A program made the translations under genes and the position numbers. The notes under the pieces were generated by a model. That model ran no database searches, was not told the DNA's origin, and saw nothing but the letters and a program-made list of their open reading frames with translations. From Aphidius gifuensis (taxonomy: Eukaryota; Arthropoda; Insecta; Hymenoptera; Braconidae), in contig NC_057791.1 of assembly GCF_014905175.1 (NCBI RefSeq), positions 11,288,177 to 11,352,176 on the forward strand: a stretch of 64,000 nt of DNA, given 5' to 3'. Shown here in pieces: positions 22,978 to 35,088 of the stretch (position 1 is its first letter; each line of letters opens with the position of its first letter).

Positions 22978-23586
22978 CCCGAGTGGAAATCTGGTCAGGC
23001 TCGACGGATTTGATATCCAATCCTGATCTAATATCAATACCTGATTTCAGGAAACTTGATTGAATTCTGATCAGGATTTGATCAAGATACTTTTTTACAT
23101 TCATTTTCAAGCTAGCTTGATCAATATAGCATCAAGTAACCTTAACACATCCTGAAGAAGGGCAACCTGATCAAATCTTGATCAAAAAATTATCAAGTTA
23201 AATATATGCTAAAATAAATATTTTTTTAAAACAATTTTTCCTGTACAAGACAGCATCAAGTATCTTGATCACATCCTGATCAAGTAAACCTGCTCAAATC
23301 TTGATCAAAAAATCATCAAGTTGAATACTCTATAAAATATATAAGTTTTTTAAACAATTATTCCAGTTCAAGATAGGATCAAGTATCTTGACCACATCCT
23401 GAACAAGTAAACCTGGTCAAATTATGATCAACATTTTCTAAGTCTTATCATATTCAAAATGTAGAGCTGATGACAGCTCTATATAATATTTCTTTTATTA
23501 AATAATTTATTTATTAACAATCATTTTCTTTTTGCCTCTTGTGAGTGAATGTAAAATATGAGGTTTAAAAAACTACACAATGCATC

Positions 23587-23672
23587 GATCGTCCGGTGGT
23601 CGAGCGGGCTAAAGCGTGCGTTCAGAATAGTAATCCGTTGTTCGTAGGTTCAATCCCGTCTAGTTGCGCAAA
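23587..23672 (+). repeat. tRNA-like SINE (Ser/Leu-type)
   Basis: A-box/D-arm GTCCGGTGGTCGAGCGGGCT and B-box AGGTTCAATCCCG are present, with a long variable region between. The anticodon arm is not convincing. It is a sister of the minus-strand remnant at 8795-8882. Confidence 0.6.
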
Positions 23673-23778
23673 AATACATAGTTATATTCTTTGTCTTTCG
23701 TTTCAGTCCATATATCTCTAACTCTATCCCAGTAATAATAAGTAATTAATTGATTTAAAAAAGAAAAAAAATGATTTG

Positions 23779-24292
23779 TTAAGGTTGATTCCCAGTCGCA
23801 CTACCGAACCAATATTTATTCTAAAATTTTTTGTGGCACCGCTGATTAAAAAAACTAAGTTCTTCAGTACTTTGTGTTTGCGTGGCTACACACTCGCAAG
23901 CGAAGATTACATCGTACACTAAAGCCATGCTTGTGTTCATGTCTTTGTGCTGCGCATCTCGCGAAATTTTCGAATTTTAAAGTTATCTGTTTTTTAAACG
24001 GAACCGACGAAAAAATAAAAATTTATATCAAAAAATTTGGCTCTTCTAACACTACAAATTGATATAAAATTTAACGTTTTCTGTTGCGTTTTGAATAAGT
24101 TATTAATAAAAATATGAGGTATCGCCTATAGCTTGCGTGTTAAAGTTGTCTACTTTGACAGTAAATATCTCAAAAAAATCACACAAAAAAAAATTGAAAA
24201 AAATTAACAATGTAGATAATTATTTCATTTAAATATAAGATAAAAATAAAAAAAAATCTGTTGCGATTTCAGATTTCCAGAATCACCCTTAA
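23779..24292. mobile_element. TTAA-flanked MITE (piggyBac-like), copy 1
   Basis: TTAAGGTTGATTC at the left mirrors GAATCACCCTTAA at the right with one difference. TTAA target duplications are typical of piggyBac-type elements. The interior has no transposase. Confidence 0.7.
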
Positions 24293-24483
24293 ATTATTTT
24301 TTTTAATCATTTTTCGATAATGTTTCTTCATCAATTTTTGATCAAAAATCTTGATCAAGCCTTCATCCAATTTTCCGTTACGTTTTGATCAATTCTTTAT
24401 CAAGTTGTCTGATCAAAACTTGATCTGAATTCAAGTTGCCTGATCAAGTTTTGATCATATCTTGATCTGAATTTCCACTCCGG

Positions 24484-25036
24484 AAATATTACCGAAAAGT
24501 CGTAAAGAAATGAATTTTTATCCAACAGTGGTTGCAGAAAATTTGATTAATATGTTATGTAAATTAATTATAAATATTGATAAAAATAATGTTAAAAAAA
24601 TGATAATTACTATTTTGACAAAATTGTTAAATTGAAAATGACAACACGAGTAGTTATTATCGTGATTTTTAAAGAACTGTCTGTACATTGTAAATAATAA
24701 AAAGAGTGTGTGAAGTGCACCCAGTAATTCTCGTTCATATAAATACAAACGGTATGCACGCAATTTTTTATTAAATTGATAACTCAGTAAATAATTAGTG
24801 GAAACACCTAAATGTTTGTGTAAATCTTCTTCATATATTTATACTGCTAAACAAGATTGCTTCTAACAAATTATTTACTTTTGAAGATTTTTCGACTTTT
24901 TTCATCCGAAGGTAGACAAATCAAATTTATTATTGACGGCAACAATGAGAAAAAAAAAATTAAATAACATGAATAAATATTTTTTTTGAAGATACTGTTG
25001 AAGTCGCTAGATTATAATAAAGTTACCCTTAAACTA
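24484..25036. other. A+T-rich stretch with no gene seen
   Basis: Only short background frames occur. Nothing with a recognisable domain or splice context was found. Confidence 0.45.
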
Positions 25037-25622
25037 TTAAGGTTGTTTGTAAAAGACATCGTCGAACCAATATTTGTAGTTTGAGGGGCCTGTATATCGT
25101 AACGCTATATCTCATGCCCCGGTATCCAAAATTTTGTTGCGCTTCTGTCTCGAAAACCGGCTTTTAAGTGTGTCCGTGCATATACAGACAGACACTAACA
25201 CTACTGCTAGCAAGCAAGTACAGTACACAGCTACATTATATGCTTGTGTGTGTCACGTCTGTGCGCATCACTTGCCGCGAGAAAGCAAATATTTTTTTTT
25301 TTTAAACTTGAATAACTTTTAAAATCCGTGGCAAACACAACTTATATTTTCAAATTATATTCGTTTTTTTCTTATCTACAATTTGATAAAAAAAAAGTTT
25401 TCGAGTAGACAACGAATCTACTATATGCTGTTTAAGAAAAAAAAAATTATTTCGCACTATTCTCGTGTATAAAAGTTGTCAACTTTGACATTCATTATCT
25501 ATAAAAAGCCGAGGCAAAAAAAATTGAAATAAATTGTCAAAATAAATAATTATTTCATTTAAAAAATAAGCCTAATTAAAAAAAAATCGAGTAGAAACTC
25601 AAATATTTACAAACAACCTTAA
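25037..25622. mobile_element. TTAA-flanked MITE (piggyBac-like), copy 2
   Basis: TTAAGGTTGTTTGTAAA at the left is a perfect mirror of TTTACAAACAACCTTAA at the right. The early interior (GTCGAACCAATATTTGTAG) resembles copy 1 (CTACCGAACCAATATTTATT), showing the same family. No coding content is present. Confidence 0.8.
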
Positions 25623-25782
25623 ATCAACCGATGAATTTAAAAAAAAAAAAAAAAAAACACCTAAAAAAAAGTATTTCCTATAAAAAAAAAAAAAAGATAG
25701 TCAAGTTCCCCAAGGTGCACCCTAAGTGTTCCGTAGGATTTTTTATTTTTTTTCTTGCTGTTTACAAAAATATTGTAAAAAA

Positions 25783-25967
25783 ACAGTTTGTGACACTACA
25801 TATCGTTAAATAAAAAAAAAAATAAACGACCGAAAAATTTGAAAAAAATATCGTAGAGCCTACAGACGAAGCGTCGTCGATTAAAACATTGCCGGAATTG
25901 ATCGGTCAATGATTGGAATTGGGCCATGTCCAAAAATGGGCATATTAAATCTAATAAGGCCCAAAAA
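25783..25967 (+). repeat. 185-bp direct repeat, copy 1
   Basis: It begins ACAGTTTGTGACACTACATA and includes GTCGTCGATTAAAACATT and TGGGCCATGTCCAAAAATGG. The second copy is at 26070-26254. It shows no coding function. Confidence 0.8.
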
Positions 25968-26069
25968 GTAAAAAAAAAATATCATATCTGTTTTTGGAAA
26001 AAAAAAAAACCTAAATTTGTTTTAACATCGACTAATTCGGTTCAGCGGTTCAAAAAATATCGCGAAAAA

Positions 26070-26254
26070 ACAATTTGTGACACTACATATCGTTCAATAA
26101 AAAAAAAAATAAACGACTGAAAAATTAAAAAAAAATATCGTAGAGTCTACAGATGAAGCGTCGTCGATTAAAACATTACCGGAATTGATACGTCATTATT
26201 TGGAATTGGGCCATGTCCAAAAATGGGCATATTAAATCCAATAAGGCCCCAAAA
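26070..26254 (+). repeat. 185-bp direct repeat, copy 2
   Basis: Second copy of 25783-25967, differing at scattered positions. Outside the pair, GTGTTCCGTAGGA (about 25727) and TCCTACGGAACAC (about 26386) are inverted to each other, so both copies may lie inside one inverted-repeat element of about 670 bases. Confidence 0.8.
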
Positions 26255-26726
26255 TTGGAAATAAATATGACCATTGCTTTTGGCCAAAAAAAATAAAGAA
26301 AATGAGCATCTCACAAACCAATTCGATTCAGGACTTCTCGTTTTATCTCAAAATAACAAAAAGTCACAGAAAAGCGAAAACACATTCCTACGGAACACTA
26401 AAAATGTTTGTTTTTATTTTTATCACGTTATCAGGAAAACAATTGTTTGCACATTACGATCCGTAGGACTTTGGTTTTAATATTGTCTGAGACATCGTTA
26501 ACCTTTCTCATATTTTTTCTGTTAATTAAAAAAAAAAGTAACAAATTTTAGTTAGCTGGAGAGCAATTTATACAGTCCAATATTATTCGATGTGCTGCTC
26601 AATAAATGTTGCTCAGTAGCAAGACTAATTTTACTGGGTTGTTTAACAATGGATGGCTTTTTCGGGTGTTATCAGTAATTCCCGGTCTTGATTGTGTCAT
26701 CATACCCCGGTATATCTACATGGCAT
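26255..26726. other. Non-coding stretch with no gene seen
   Basis: Apart from the inverted TCCTACGGAACAC word near 26386, I see nothing structured. Confidence 0.4.
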
Positions 26727-27379
26727 CACTGTAAAAAAAAAATGATTAGTTTCACTATAAAAAAAGAATTATTTTTACTAGTTTTTCTGGTACTCGGGGA
26801 CGTTTTCGAGAAAATAATAACATGTACTATGCACATAGTAAAATTTTTTTATCCTAGTATAGTTTACAATGTTTCAATTGGAAAAAATATCTCGATGTAT
26901 CTTGTTAAGAAGTACTATGTTGCATAGTCAAGTCTAGCGTTCGTTAAATCTACTATGTTGCATGGTGAGATTTACGATGTTCAATAGTACATTTCATTAT
27001 ATTCTATTTGTATTTTCGATAAAAAAAAACAGAATTATTTGTAAATCGCATAGCACATTTTAAAGGTTTCCATAGTACGGTTCATTTTTCCAAATGTACC
27101 CTCACGGTCATGGTTAATTTAAACACACAACATAGTAAAAAAGTAGCAAGTCTATGGTTGTTCGTATCATTGGTATAGTGAAGACTATCTATTGAACAAG
27201 TAAAGTCTACTAAAACCATAATAAAAACCGGTTTTACCTCAGCAGAGTAGTACTATCGTAAAATTTAAAATGCACATCGTAAAAAAAATTATAAAAAATA
27301 ATATGTTAAACCATATTTCCGAAAACGTCCCTCAGTACTATAGTAACATAGTGAAACTAATTATTTTTTTTTTACAGTG
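26727..27379. mobile_element. 653-bp MITE with CACTGTAAAAAA ends
   Basis: CACTGTAAAAAAAAAATGAT at the left mirrors the right end (ending TTTTTTTTTACAGTG), and the match continues inward through AGTTTCACTAT and CGTTTTCG. AT may be the short target duplication. The interior repeats TACTATGTTGCATAGT-like palindromes. Confidence 0.8.
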
Positions 27380-28330
27380 ATCATATTAGTCTAATATTAG
27401 TTTTTGTGTTATTGAAATTTCGAAAAAGGATTAATTAATACCAGATTTCGATAATAAAACAATAATAAGTTATATTATCAAATATTTTTTATTTAGAAAA
27501 TTAAAAAATAAATCGTATAAATTCCAATATTATATACTCATATCTTTGTATAATAGTTATACGTGGATTATCTAAGTGATGGATTGATTAGTTCATGAAA
27601 ATTATGAAATTCATTTTTACAATAATTATAATTGATAAAATAAATTTTTTTTGATGTGCTTGTTGAGATAAATAAATTTAAGTGTTGGAACTAAAAGACA
27701 GTATTAAAAAATGATATTCTAAAATGATCACATTGACTTAAAAAGACTAAAAGTATTAAAAAAAATAAAATCTGTAAGACTTTATAACAGACGGTAGGCC
27801 TGTGACAAAATGACTTTAGATAATTTGAATAAGTAAAAAAAATCTCTTTATTTTGTAGGTTCTTATTTGATATAAAAAGGAATAAATTCAAAAAAACCAT
27901 GATATTTAATCGTAAAGCATTGTTAATAAAAAATTTTAAAATTGATGAAAAACACCGTTTTAAAAACTATTTCATCCATCATGGCTAGGTAACTAATTTT
28001 TCTATATAATATTTTATGTCTCAAGAAAAAAATAACCGAAAAAGTGTTATCTGTAACAATGTCAAAAAAATTATTTAAACTAAAATTTTAAATGGGCAGC
28101 TGGTTGAGTCATGCGGGTGTTGCGAGTCAAAGGAAATGCAAAATCAGTAAGTAGTGGGGAGCTGCTTGTTTTTCTAATTTGTTTTTTTTATATTAAAAAA
28201 AAGTCCACAAAATAAAAAATAAACTTTTGATTGTTCTCAAAATACATGGCACCTTCACCTGGCTATTACCAGGTATTTTCATATTCCTGTTCTTTAGGTA
28301 TTCTGTAAGACTAGTGGGCTTTTGTATTTT
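27380..28330. other. A+T-rich stretch with no gene seen
   Basis: No domain, RNA gene or clear inverted repeat was recognised in this kilobase. Confidence 0.45.
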
Positions 28331-29205
28331 TGAATTATTTATACGGTCATTTCGTCGATTCCACGACAAAAAAAATTTTCAAAAAAAAACTCGACAAAAA
28401 AAATCATGACAAAACAAATTTCGACAAAAAAAATCACGACAAAAAAAATCACGATAAAAAAAATCATGACAAAAAAAATCACGACGACAAAAATTTAGAC
28501 AAAAAAAATCTAGCAACTGAGTAAAAGATTTGGCTGGTAAAATAAGCTAGATAGTGATTGTTTACATTACAATTACAGCTAAGTAAAAAATCTATCTAGG
28601 TAAGAAATCTAGCTAAGTAAAAAAATGTAGATATTGATTGTTTGGCTACAATTACAGCTAAGTAGAAAATCTAGCTACGTGAAAAATCTAGCTAAGTGAA
28701 AAATCTAGCTGAGTAAAATGAAGTAGATATTGATTGTTTGGCTACAATTACAGCTAAGTAGAAAATCTAGCTACGTGAAAAATCTAGCTAAGTGAAAAAT
28801 CTAGCTGCAGCTAATTACAGCTAAGTAAAATAATGTAGATATTGATTGTTTGGCTACAATTACGGCTAAGTAAAAAATCTAGCTGAGTGAAAAATCTAGC
28901 TAAGTAAAATGATGTAGATATTGATTGTTTGTCTATTATTAAGTCTAAGTTAATTATCTACCAGCTGAGTGAAAAATCTAACGGCTATATATATAAGAAA
29001 AATAATTTACATGGAATATTAAATTTATTATTTAGAAAAAAAAAATTTATTATGACGTGATTTTTATTTTTTTTATTTTTTTTGTCATGATTTTTTTTGT
29101 CGAGATTTTTTTTATCGTGATTTTTTTTGTCGGAATTTTTTTTGTCGTGATTTTTTTTGTCGAGTTTTTTTTGGAAAATTTTTTTTGACGTGTAACCATT
29201 TCGTC
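28331..29205. repeat. Foldback with GACAAAAAAAATC tandem repeats in both arms
   Basis: GACAAAAAAAATCACGACAA-type units repeat from about 28363 to 28510 and in reverse orientation from about 29070 to 29190, next to shared GGTCATTTCGTCG / GGTGACGAAATGG flanks. Between the arms (28530-28990) a ~95-bp unit with GTAGATATTGATTGTTTGGC and AATCTAGCTAAGTGAAA repeats about four times. The DKKNH-type open frame in the left arm is a by-product of the repeat. Confidence 0.7.
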
Positions 29206-30265
29206 ACCAACCCACAGACTATGAGACTTAGTATAATTGTAAATTATACTTCAAAACCGTAAGATAATATTCATCAATACTCTAGAATACTCAAATTCTT
29301 TATTTTAAATTTTACACTTCAATTAAACTTGAATTTTTCAATTTATATGGAATAGTCTGTGACTGTTATTCAATAATAATTCAAATAATAAAACATTAAC
29401 GTTTTTTTTTTTTTCTTGAAAGATTCGTACACATCCAATATCATGTTATTGATTAAATAATTAAATGATTATGGACGTGAACTTGGTGAAATCTTCTGAA
29501 GTTAACCCGCATATGAAAGATTGACTTGGACCCAAAGACATTTCATTCACTTTGGTAGTCGTATATCTCAAAATCAAAAACAACATTTTTTCTAGAGACG
29601 AGATCTTTTTGCAACCCCCCCCCCCCTCCCGACTATTTCCCTATAGATTCACCCTTCCTAAAGAAAAATATAGTAAATTTCATGCAGTGGTACGCCCGGT
29701 ATTGTTTGAAATTATATTACTATGGCACATTTAGTCACTCTTATATAGATAATACGATATTTTAATAATTACAACTGTTTTTGAACTGCACCATATTCGA
29801 ATATGTACTGCTCTTATATATAGAGTGAATAATTTTTATGAGATAAAAAAAAAAGTATTTGTTGCAAGTTGTTTATTTTTTCAATGTAGGAAATATACTT
29901 CTATGGTGAAGGAGCGTCACCTTTCTTCCGATCCATTTGCACGAACGTTTTATGAAAATCGAGGTTTCTTTCAGTTATATTACATCTGATTTTTTTTAGC
30001 AACTTGTTATGACGACAAATTCAATATATTATATTATCATAAAATATCAACCATCTGTGGTCTGTATTACTTTTTGGGTATCAATAACGAAAGTGCTTGT
30101 AGTTATAGACGGGGGTAATATCCAGGAAGTTCATATAGTTTCACAAAGTTTTTCGAAAAATATAATTCTTCATTCTTGTTTTGTATGTATTCAGAAGTTT
30201 GACTAAAGTAAAAAGCAGTTCTGATTATAAATTCCTGTATTTTAGAAATATAGAAAGGTCATACC
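29206..30265. other. Low-repeat non-coding stretch
   Basis: I see no established gene. It is notably free of the inverted repeats that fill most of the window and contains a C-run at about 29616-29626. It may be intron or 3' flank of the candidate exon at 30266-30509. Confidence 0.4.
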
Positions 30266-30509
30266 TGTATAAAGTGGACAAAAAACAAGACATAGGCGGC
30301 AGTCGCCCTCATGGCTTCCCTTGTTAATCCTTCGACTACCACATCACCTTGCTCGTTATGTTTTTCCACAATTTTTCTAATTTTTGGTTTTGGTTGAATT
30401 ATACCAAATATTTGGAAAAAATTTTTTTTTCTTTTTTTTTCACTTATACAATTCGTCCTTTTTTCCACTGAACGTATTGTATCACTCTGTGACACCGAAA
30501 TCCACTGTA
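30266..30509 (-). other. Candidate protein-coding exon bounded by splice-like signals
   Basis: On the minus strand a pyrimidine-rich tract ending GTTTGTTTACAG (acceptor-like) at about 30510 is followed by 81 open codons and then GTATGACC (donor-like) at about 30265. The second half reads like real protein: PKPKIRKIVEKHNEQGDVVV then EGLTREAMRATAAYVLFFVH. The middle includes a lysine run from an A-rich stretch, which may be an insertion. I do not recognise the protein family. The frame has no ATG start, which suits an internal exon. No further coding partner was convincingly found. Confidence 0.35.
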
Positions 30510-31083
30510 AACAAACACATGTTTATATCCAATAAGAAGGAAAATATGTATCAGGACATTTTTTTAACTAATAACACGATATGACCTGCTATCGAACTTT
30601 TTCCGACAAACATTAACTTACTATCTCAAACAACTGTCCACATTTTTGATCAGGTATTTCACATTGGCACTGCGTATATTACTTAAATAGTAAATTTTGA
30701 CGGTGATTCTCATTTGTCATTTTTGAAGTTGAACACATTCGATTATTCAGTATGTGTATATATGAAATTGTGATAATATTTTCAATCCACAATTCTTTTA
30801 ATGTCGTTTAAGTATAAAAGAAGAGCATAAAATTTCACATAGCGTGGAGAGGACAATCCTGTTTTCTTAAGATAATATTCAGCTTGTGTATATACAGTAA
30901 AATCGGATTTTTTTTTTAAATCAAATTAATTTTCTAGGTAGCACATATCATTTGTCGAGATTCTGAAGTTTTATAGAATAAAAATTTTAATCAATTCTGA
31001 TGACTATTAGTCAAAATTGGAAATTAAGAATATTTATTGTCATCATCTCATTACAATATGGTTTATAAGTTGCCGGCTTTAAA
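30510..31083. other. Low-repeat non-coding stretch
   Basis: No gene or repeat was recognised before the microsatellite. Confidence 0.4.
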
Positions 31084-31387
<304 letters not shown>

Positions 31388-32460
31388 TGGGTCCTACGGA
31401 CCGGGTAGTTATAATCTTATATAACTTGTCTTCTTATTAAAAAAAAATTTTACGTTTAGATTGGCAAGCAACTTTTTCTAAAGGTTGTGTATAGTGTAAA
31501 AATTTCGTAGTTATATTGGATTCTGTTTTCTATTTAAATGAAAATTAAAAGCCAGTTAACGATCTATGTACACCTTGTTTATTATTAGTATTCAAACAAA
31601 GCTTCTGTTCACTGCTCAAACGTATCTTTGTCTTCTTTCCTTTTCTTCTTTTTCTTCTTCTCAATTCCAGTTCAAGAAGCGTCCTTGCCCCAGGGAGTTA
31701 GGTAAAAATTGACTCCAATTCTCTTATCCAAATTTGTTCGTCAACTTCTAATAGTACTGTCAAAAACTATTTCTCAATGGAAAAAATTGAATTCATAATA
31801 AAACATATGAATCAACTTCAACACTTTCGATTCTACCACTTGCTTATAAATATTTAATAATCAAAGCCGTATAATTCGAATGACTTATTTAACACAATCA
31901 ATAAACGCCGATCGACCATGTATATTCATATAATGTGAAGACATTTATTCGCAATTATAGTGAATGTCCATATTTTTTTATCAAAATTATTCACAGGAAA
32001 AAAAAGTCAAAGAATACATGTTTTTGTAAATTTTGATTGTACGTCAGAAAGATACACGTGAGTCGGATGCTCCGGGGATACTGAGCCGAAGCCGCAGGCC
32101 GGCCTTCAGGCTTCCCACCCTCACTCTCTCTTCCTCTCTCTTTATTTCGGACTCACATTAAGAACATCTCACTCTATCTTTCTTATCGTTTTTTTTTCGT
32201 TTCGTGAGATTCCTCATTGCTATACACATCGTAAAAGACAGAGATTGGTTTGGGTCCAGAGAGTTGAAAAAAAATGTAGAAGAACAGAGAAAAATACCTC
32301 GTGTGGCTCTTGATGCTTTTACCCCACTCACCATGATCAACGCCAATGATCTTTCTCCTTGTTTCGATCGTTTCTATATTTTTTGCGATTCTCCCCCTTT
32401 TTCTGAGTGATCCTGAAGCAATGCCCTAGCGCTGCGACTCCTTGTCGCCTCCAGGCCCCT
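31388..32460. other. Low-repeat, locally G+C-richer stretch with a micro-exon candidate
   Basis: At 31632-31670 a long pyrimidine tract ends in TCAATTCCAG, followed by 31 bases (31671-31701) and then GTAAAAATT, a plausible plus-strand micro-exon. Around 32040-32160 and 32400-32460 the composition is much G+C-richer than the rest of the window. This suggests conserved host sequence such as a 5' region, but no open reading frame with a recognisable domain is present. Confidence 0.35.
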
Positions 32461-33500
32461 TTCTATATATATATATATATATATACTGGTATATTGGTAG
32501 GTAGCCTGTTCTTGATTCTTTTTCTATTGCGACTTATACCAGCTGTATCAGTGACAATCTCCTCCCCATAGTCTTTATCATTTGAATACTTTACTTTTAT
32601 GATTTTGGTTATTCGTTACGGTTTGTTCAACAGTAGGTGTTTCTGCTTCTTTATTATACTATCAAAGTAGTAGTAGTAGTAGTAGGACACTTGTCGTTTC
32701 CGTACAATTACTTAATTTTATGTACTTAAATTAATTCCACCTACGAAGCTGAATAAATTTCAAGATTATTTCCAATAATCATGATTTATGTTATTAATTT
32801 CATTTTTTTTCTCTTCTAAATAGATAAATTTCGGACATGCAAAATTATTTAAATAATTTTCAAGTGAGAAGGAATTTATTTGATCACGAGAAATTTGAAT
32901 AATAAAAACAATGAGAGTTCGTGTTAATCAATTTTGATTCTAAGACAATAATATTGTTTGGGGAGAAGAAAAACTTTTTTTTGTCTTTAAAGACATCAAA
33001 AACGGAATAGTCTCAATGAAAACGTTATATCATGTTTTTTCGCGTCACAGCATTTTTTGTTTGTTTTCGTTTTCTATTTTTTACCTTGATATTTTTTCAA
33101 ATGTATTAATTTTGGACTTTCCGAGTAGTTTTGGCCTCTTGCTTTCGCTACTCAATCTCAAGGTCCGCTATACCCAGGAAAGTGCCCACCGCGTGCAATG
33201 ATAATGATGATGATGATGATGATGGTGGTTGTGGTAGTAATGGTAGTATTATAGTAATGGTGAATGCAACATTTGAAAAGAAACAAATATTCCAGCAGCA
33301 TCTACAGCAGCAACACCAGCAGCGAGCCAAGTATATTGAAGACGAGAAAAGAGTGACGTGAGCAAGCCCAGAGGATTAGCCAGCGAATCTCACAAGTAAG
33401 GCCTCAAGGGTCAAAGAACTCCCTCGGGAACAGGTTCACTTCTCCGCATATTCTTTCTCATCTATCCATTCGTTTTGCTTGACTGTTTGATATATATATA
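32461..33500. other. Microsatellites and possible untranslated exon
   Basis: Short pure runs occur: AT at about 32467-32486, TAG at about 32663-32683, GAT at about 33199-33225 and CAG-type repeats at about 33294-33320. A G+C-richer segment at 33130-33420 ends in CACAA followed by GTAAGG, a donor-like site at 33396. It could be a 5' exon of a host gene. No protein function can be assigned. Confidence 0.35.
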
Positions 33501-34655
33501 TATATACATAATATCTTCTCAAATTTTTACACTTTTCACTCACACGCTTGCATCTTGAGCGCTTACATCGAGGCCTCATCTCATGGTATGGGCCTCACTA
33601 CTGACGCGCAATTCGCTTTGTATCCCCTCTGATCTGTATTCACTACATATGCATATCATTTCATTTACCAGCAGCTTAGCTATAATATCAATACATGTAT
33701 ATACGGTTCGTATACGATAGTATAAATACTACAAACTCAGGACTGTCGTACTATTTTTCAAAACTTTATTTTTTTTTATTAGGACGTTATATGCAGTGAT
33801 GGGCTAAAAACATTACTATAAGCGCAAACATAGATAAAAATGGCGGTTGAAAGAGATAGGTTTTTTCATGAGCATTGGCAACGTTGGAGGTCGAGCATCA
33901 TCGAGCATCACCTTTGAAAAGATACTGATGCTCTGCAGCCTCGATATGTGAGAGCGTAAGTAAGTGAACTACAGCAGGCAAGGACCCCCATACGAAATAC
34001 ATTAAAAGTATAGAGAATGACAAAAATTCTGTTATTATCAGTGATGGATACTCTCCTGAAATCAACTACTGCAGTTACATTAAGTGTACAAGCGAACAGT
34101 TTTTTGGTTGATTTCATTTTTCTCGAGAAAATAAAACATTAAAAATCAATCAAAGTATGTGCCTTCAACAGTCCACCTGTGTGTGTCTTTAACTTCTATA
34201 TTATATTTTTTAAGCACGTAACACATCTGGTCAACACAACCCAACGTAATTAATTTATCAAAATAAAAACTTTTATTTAATTGATGTCGTTCTAAATATT
34301 TCAAAATATACACTATGCATTTATTTTTATTAATCCAATTTTTGAATATTTGACTTCTTGACAAAAACTGTTTTCGAAGCCTCACAGGAAACCATGCCTC
34401 ACGAGTCTGCTAAGAAAAGCCAAAGTTAAGCCATAAGAACGAGCCTTATAGAAAAAAGTAACTCTGAATAAAATAAATAAATTACACTGCAGAAAATGTT
34501 TTCTGTTTTTAAGAATAAAAGTTTTATTAGCTAGAATTGATCTTGATTGAAAAAAAAAAAATTTCTCAATTAAGTAATGTAAAACTCCTTGAAACATTCA
34601 ATATTTTATTTAATAATTGAGGTCTACTTGACGAAAGTAATACTGTTCTTGCCAA
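33501..34655. other. Non-coding stretch with no gene seen
   Basis: Several 60-80 codon frames on the minus strand have no recognised domain. From about 34140 the sequence becomes as A+T-rich as the rest of the window. Confidence 0.4.
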
Positions 34656-35030
34656 GGGGCTATTCATTGCAATGAAAAAATTTTCCTTTTAAAATTACGG
34701 GAGGCTCCTGTATTACCAGGACGTAAGACCATTCCTTCAATTTTTACGGGATTTTCCATTAAATTTTAATAAAAACATACGGAATTCTTAAAGAAAAACT
34801 CTGAATTATTAAGTGAATGGTCTTACGTCCCGGTATTACTGGAGCCTCCCGTAATGATAAAAGGAAAATTTTTTCAGTGGTGCAGTCATGGTGTCACTCT
34901 GAATGTTGTCATGGTGTAGTATCGTGTAGTAAAGGTGTGGTTATGTAGTACTTGTAATTTTTTGACTACAACTTTTGTAATTATTTAATGTAGTTATTCG
35001 TAGTTTTATTTTTCAAAAAAAGTGGTCTAG
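34656..35030. mobile_element. Truncated copy of the GAGGGGCTAT element, interrupted by a MITE and a SINE
   Basis: GGGGCTATTCATTG (34657-34669) and, after the MITE, CAGTCATGGTGTCACTCTGA (from about 34883) match the right end of the element at 18600-18700 in reverse orientation. The copy continues to CGTAGTTTTATTT, where a tRNA-like short element (copy D) replaces the rest. Together with the intact end at 18700 it gives the empty-site sequence for the MITE. Confidence 0.75.
34670..34879. mobile_element. ~205-bp MITE with TGAAAAAATTTTCC ends
   Basis: TGAAAAAATTTTCCTTTTA at the left mirrors TAAAAGGAAAATTTTTTCA at the right. The inner arms (ACGGGAGGCTCC, GGACGTAAGACCATTC) also match, leaving a short loop. 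It sits within the CATTG/GTGCAGTC junction of the larger element, which is uninterrupted at 18680. Confidence 0.88.
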
Positions 35031-35088
35031 AGGTCAAGGCGTTTGCCCGGTAAGCAAAAGACCCCGGCTCGATTCCCGGCGGGGGAAT
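35021..35088 (+). repeat. tRNA-derived short element, copy D (partial)
   Basis: GTGGTCTAGAGGTCAAGGCG, anticodon-loop variant CCGGTAA and the B box GGCTCGATTCCCGG are present. Both clamps and the 5' extension are missing. Confidence 0.8.

Larger units (their letters stand above)
22978..24483. mobile_element. Inverted-repeat element with GATCAAG subrepeats, ends CGGAGTGGAAAT
   Basis: The left end CCCGAGTGGAAAT (22978) is mirrored by ATTTCCACTCCGG (ending 24483). Inside both ends are many copies of CTTGATCAAG-like words spaced irregularly (for example 23050-23440 and 24345-24470). A TTAA-flanked MITE and a tRNA-like SINE are nested in it. The sequence at 8400-8490 and 9610-9720 is a related copy. 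Confidence 0.7.

Noticed and set aside
28330..28524. DKKNH-repeat protein
   Set aside because: It is a simple GACAAAAAAAATC DNA repeat mirrored in the opposite arm, with no conserved start or context.
29880..30000. 3' exon partner for the candidate exon at 30266
   Set aside because: A short frame with an acceptor-like AG exists, but the reading frame and signals are too weak to claim it.
34146..34597. Two adjacent minus-strand frames of 70-80 codons
   Set aside because: No recognisable domain, no splice context that joins them, and composition like the surrounding non-coding DNA.
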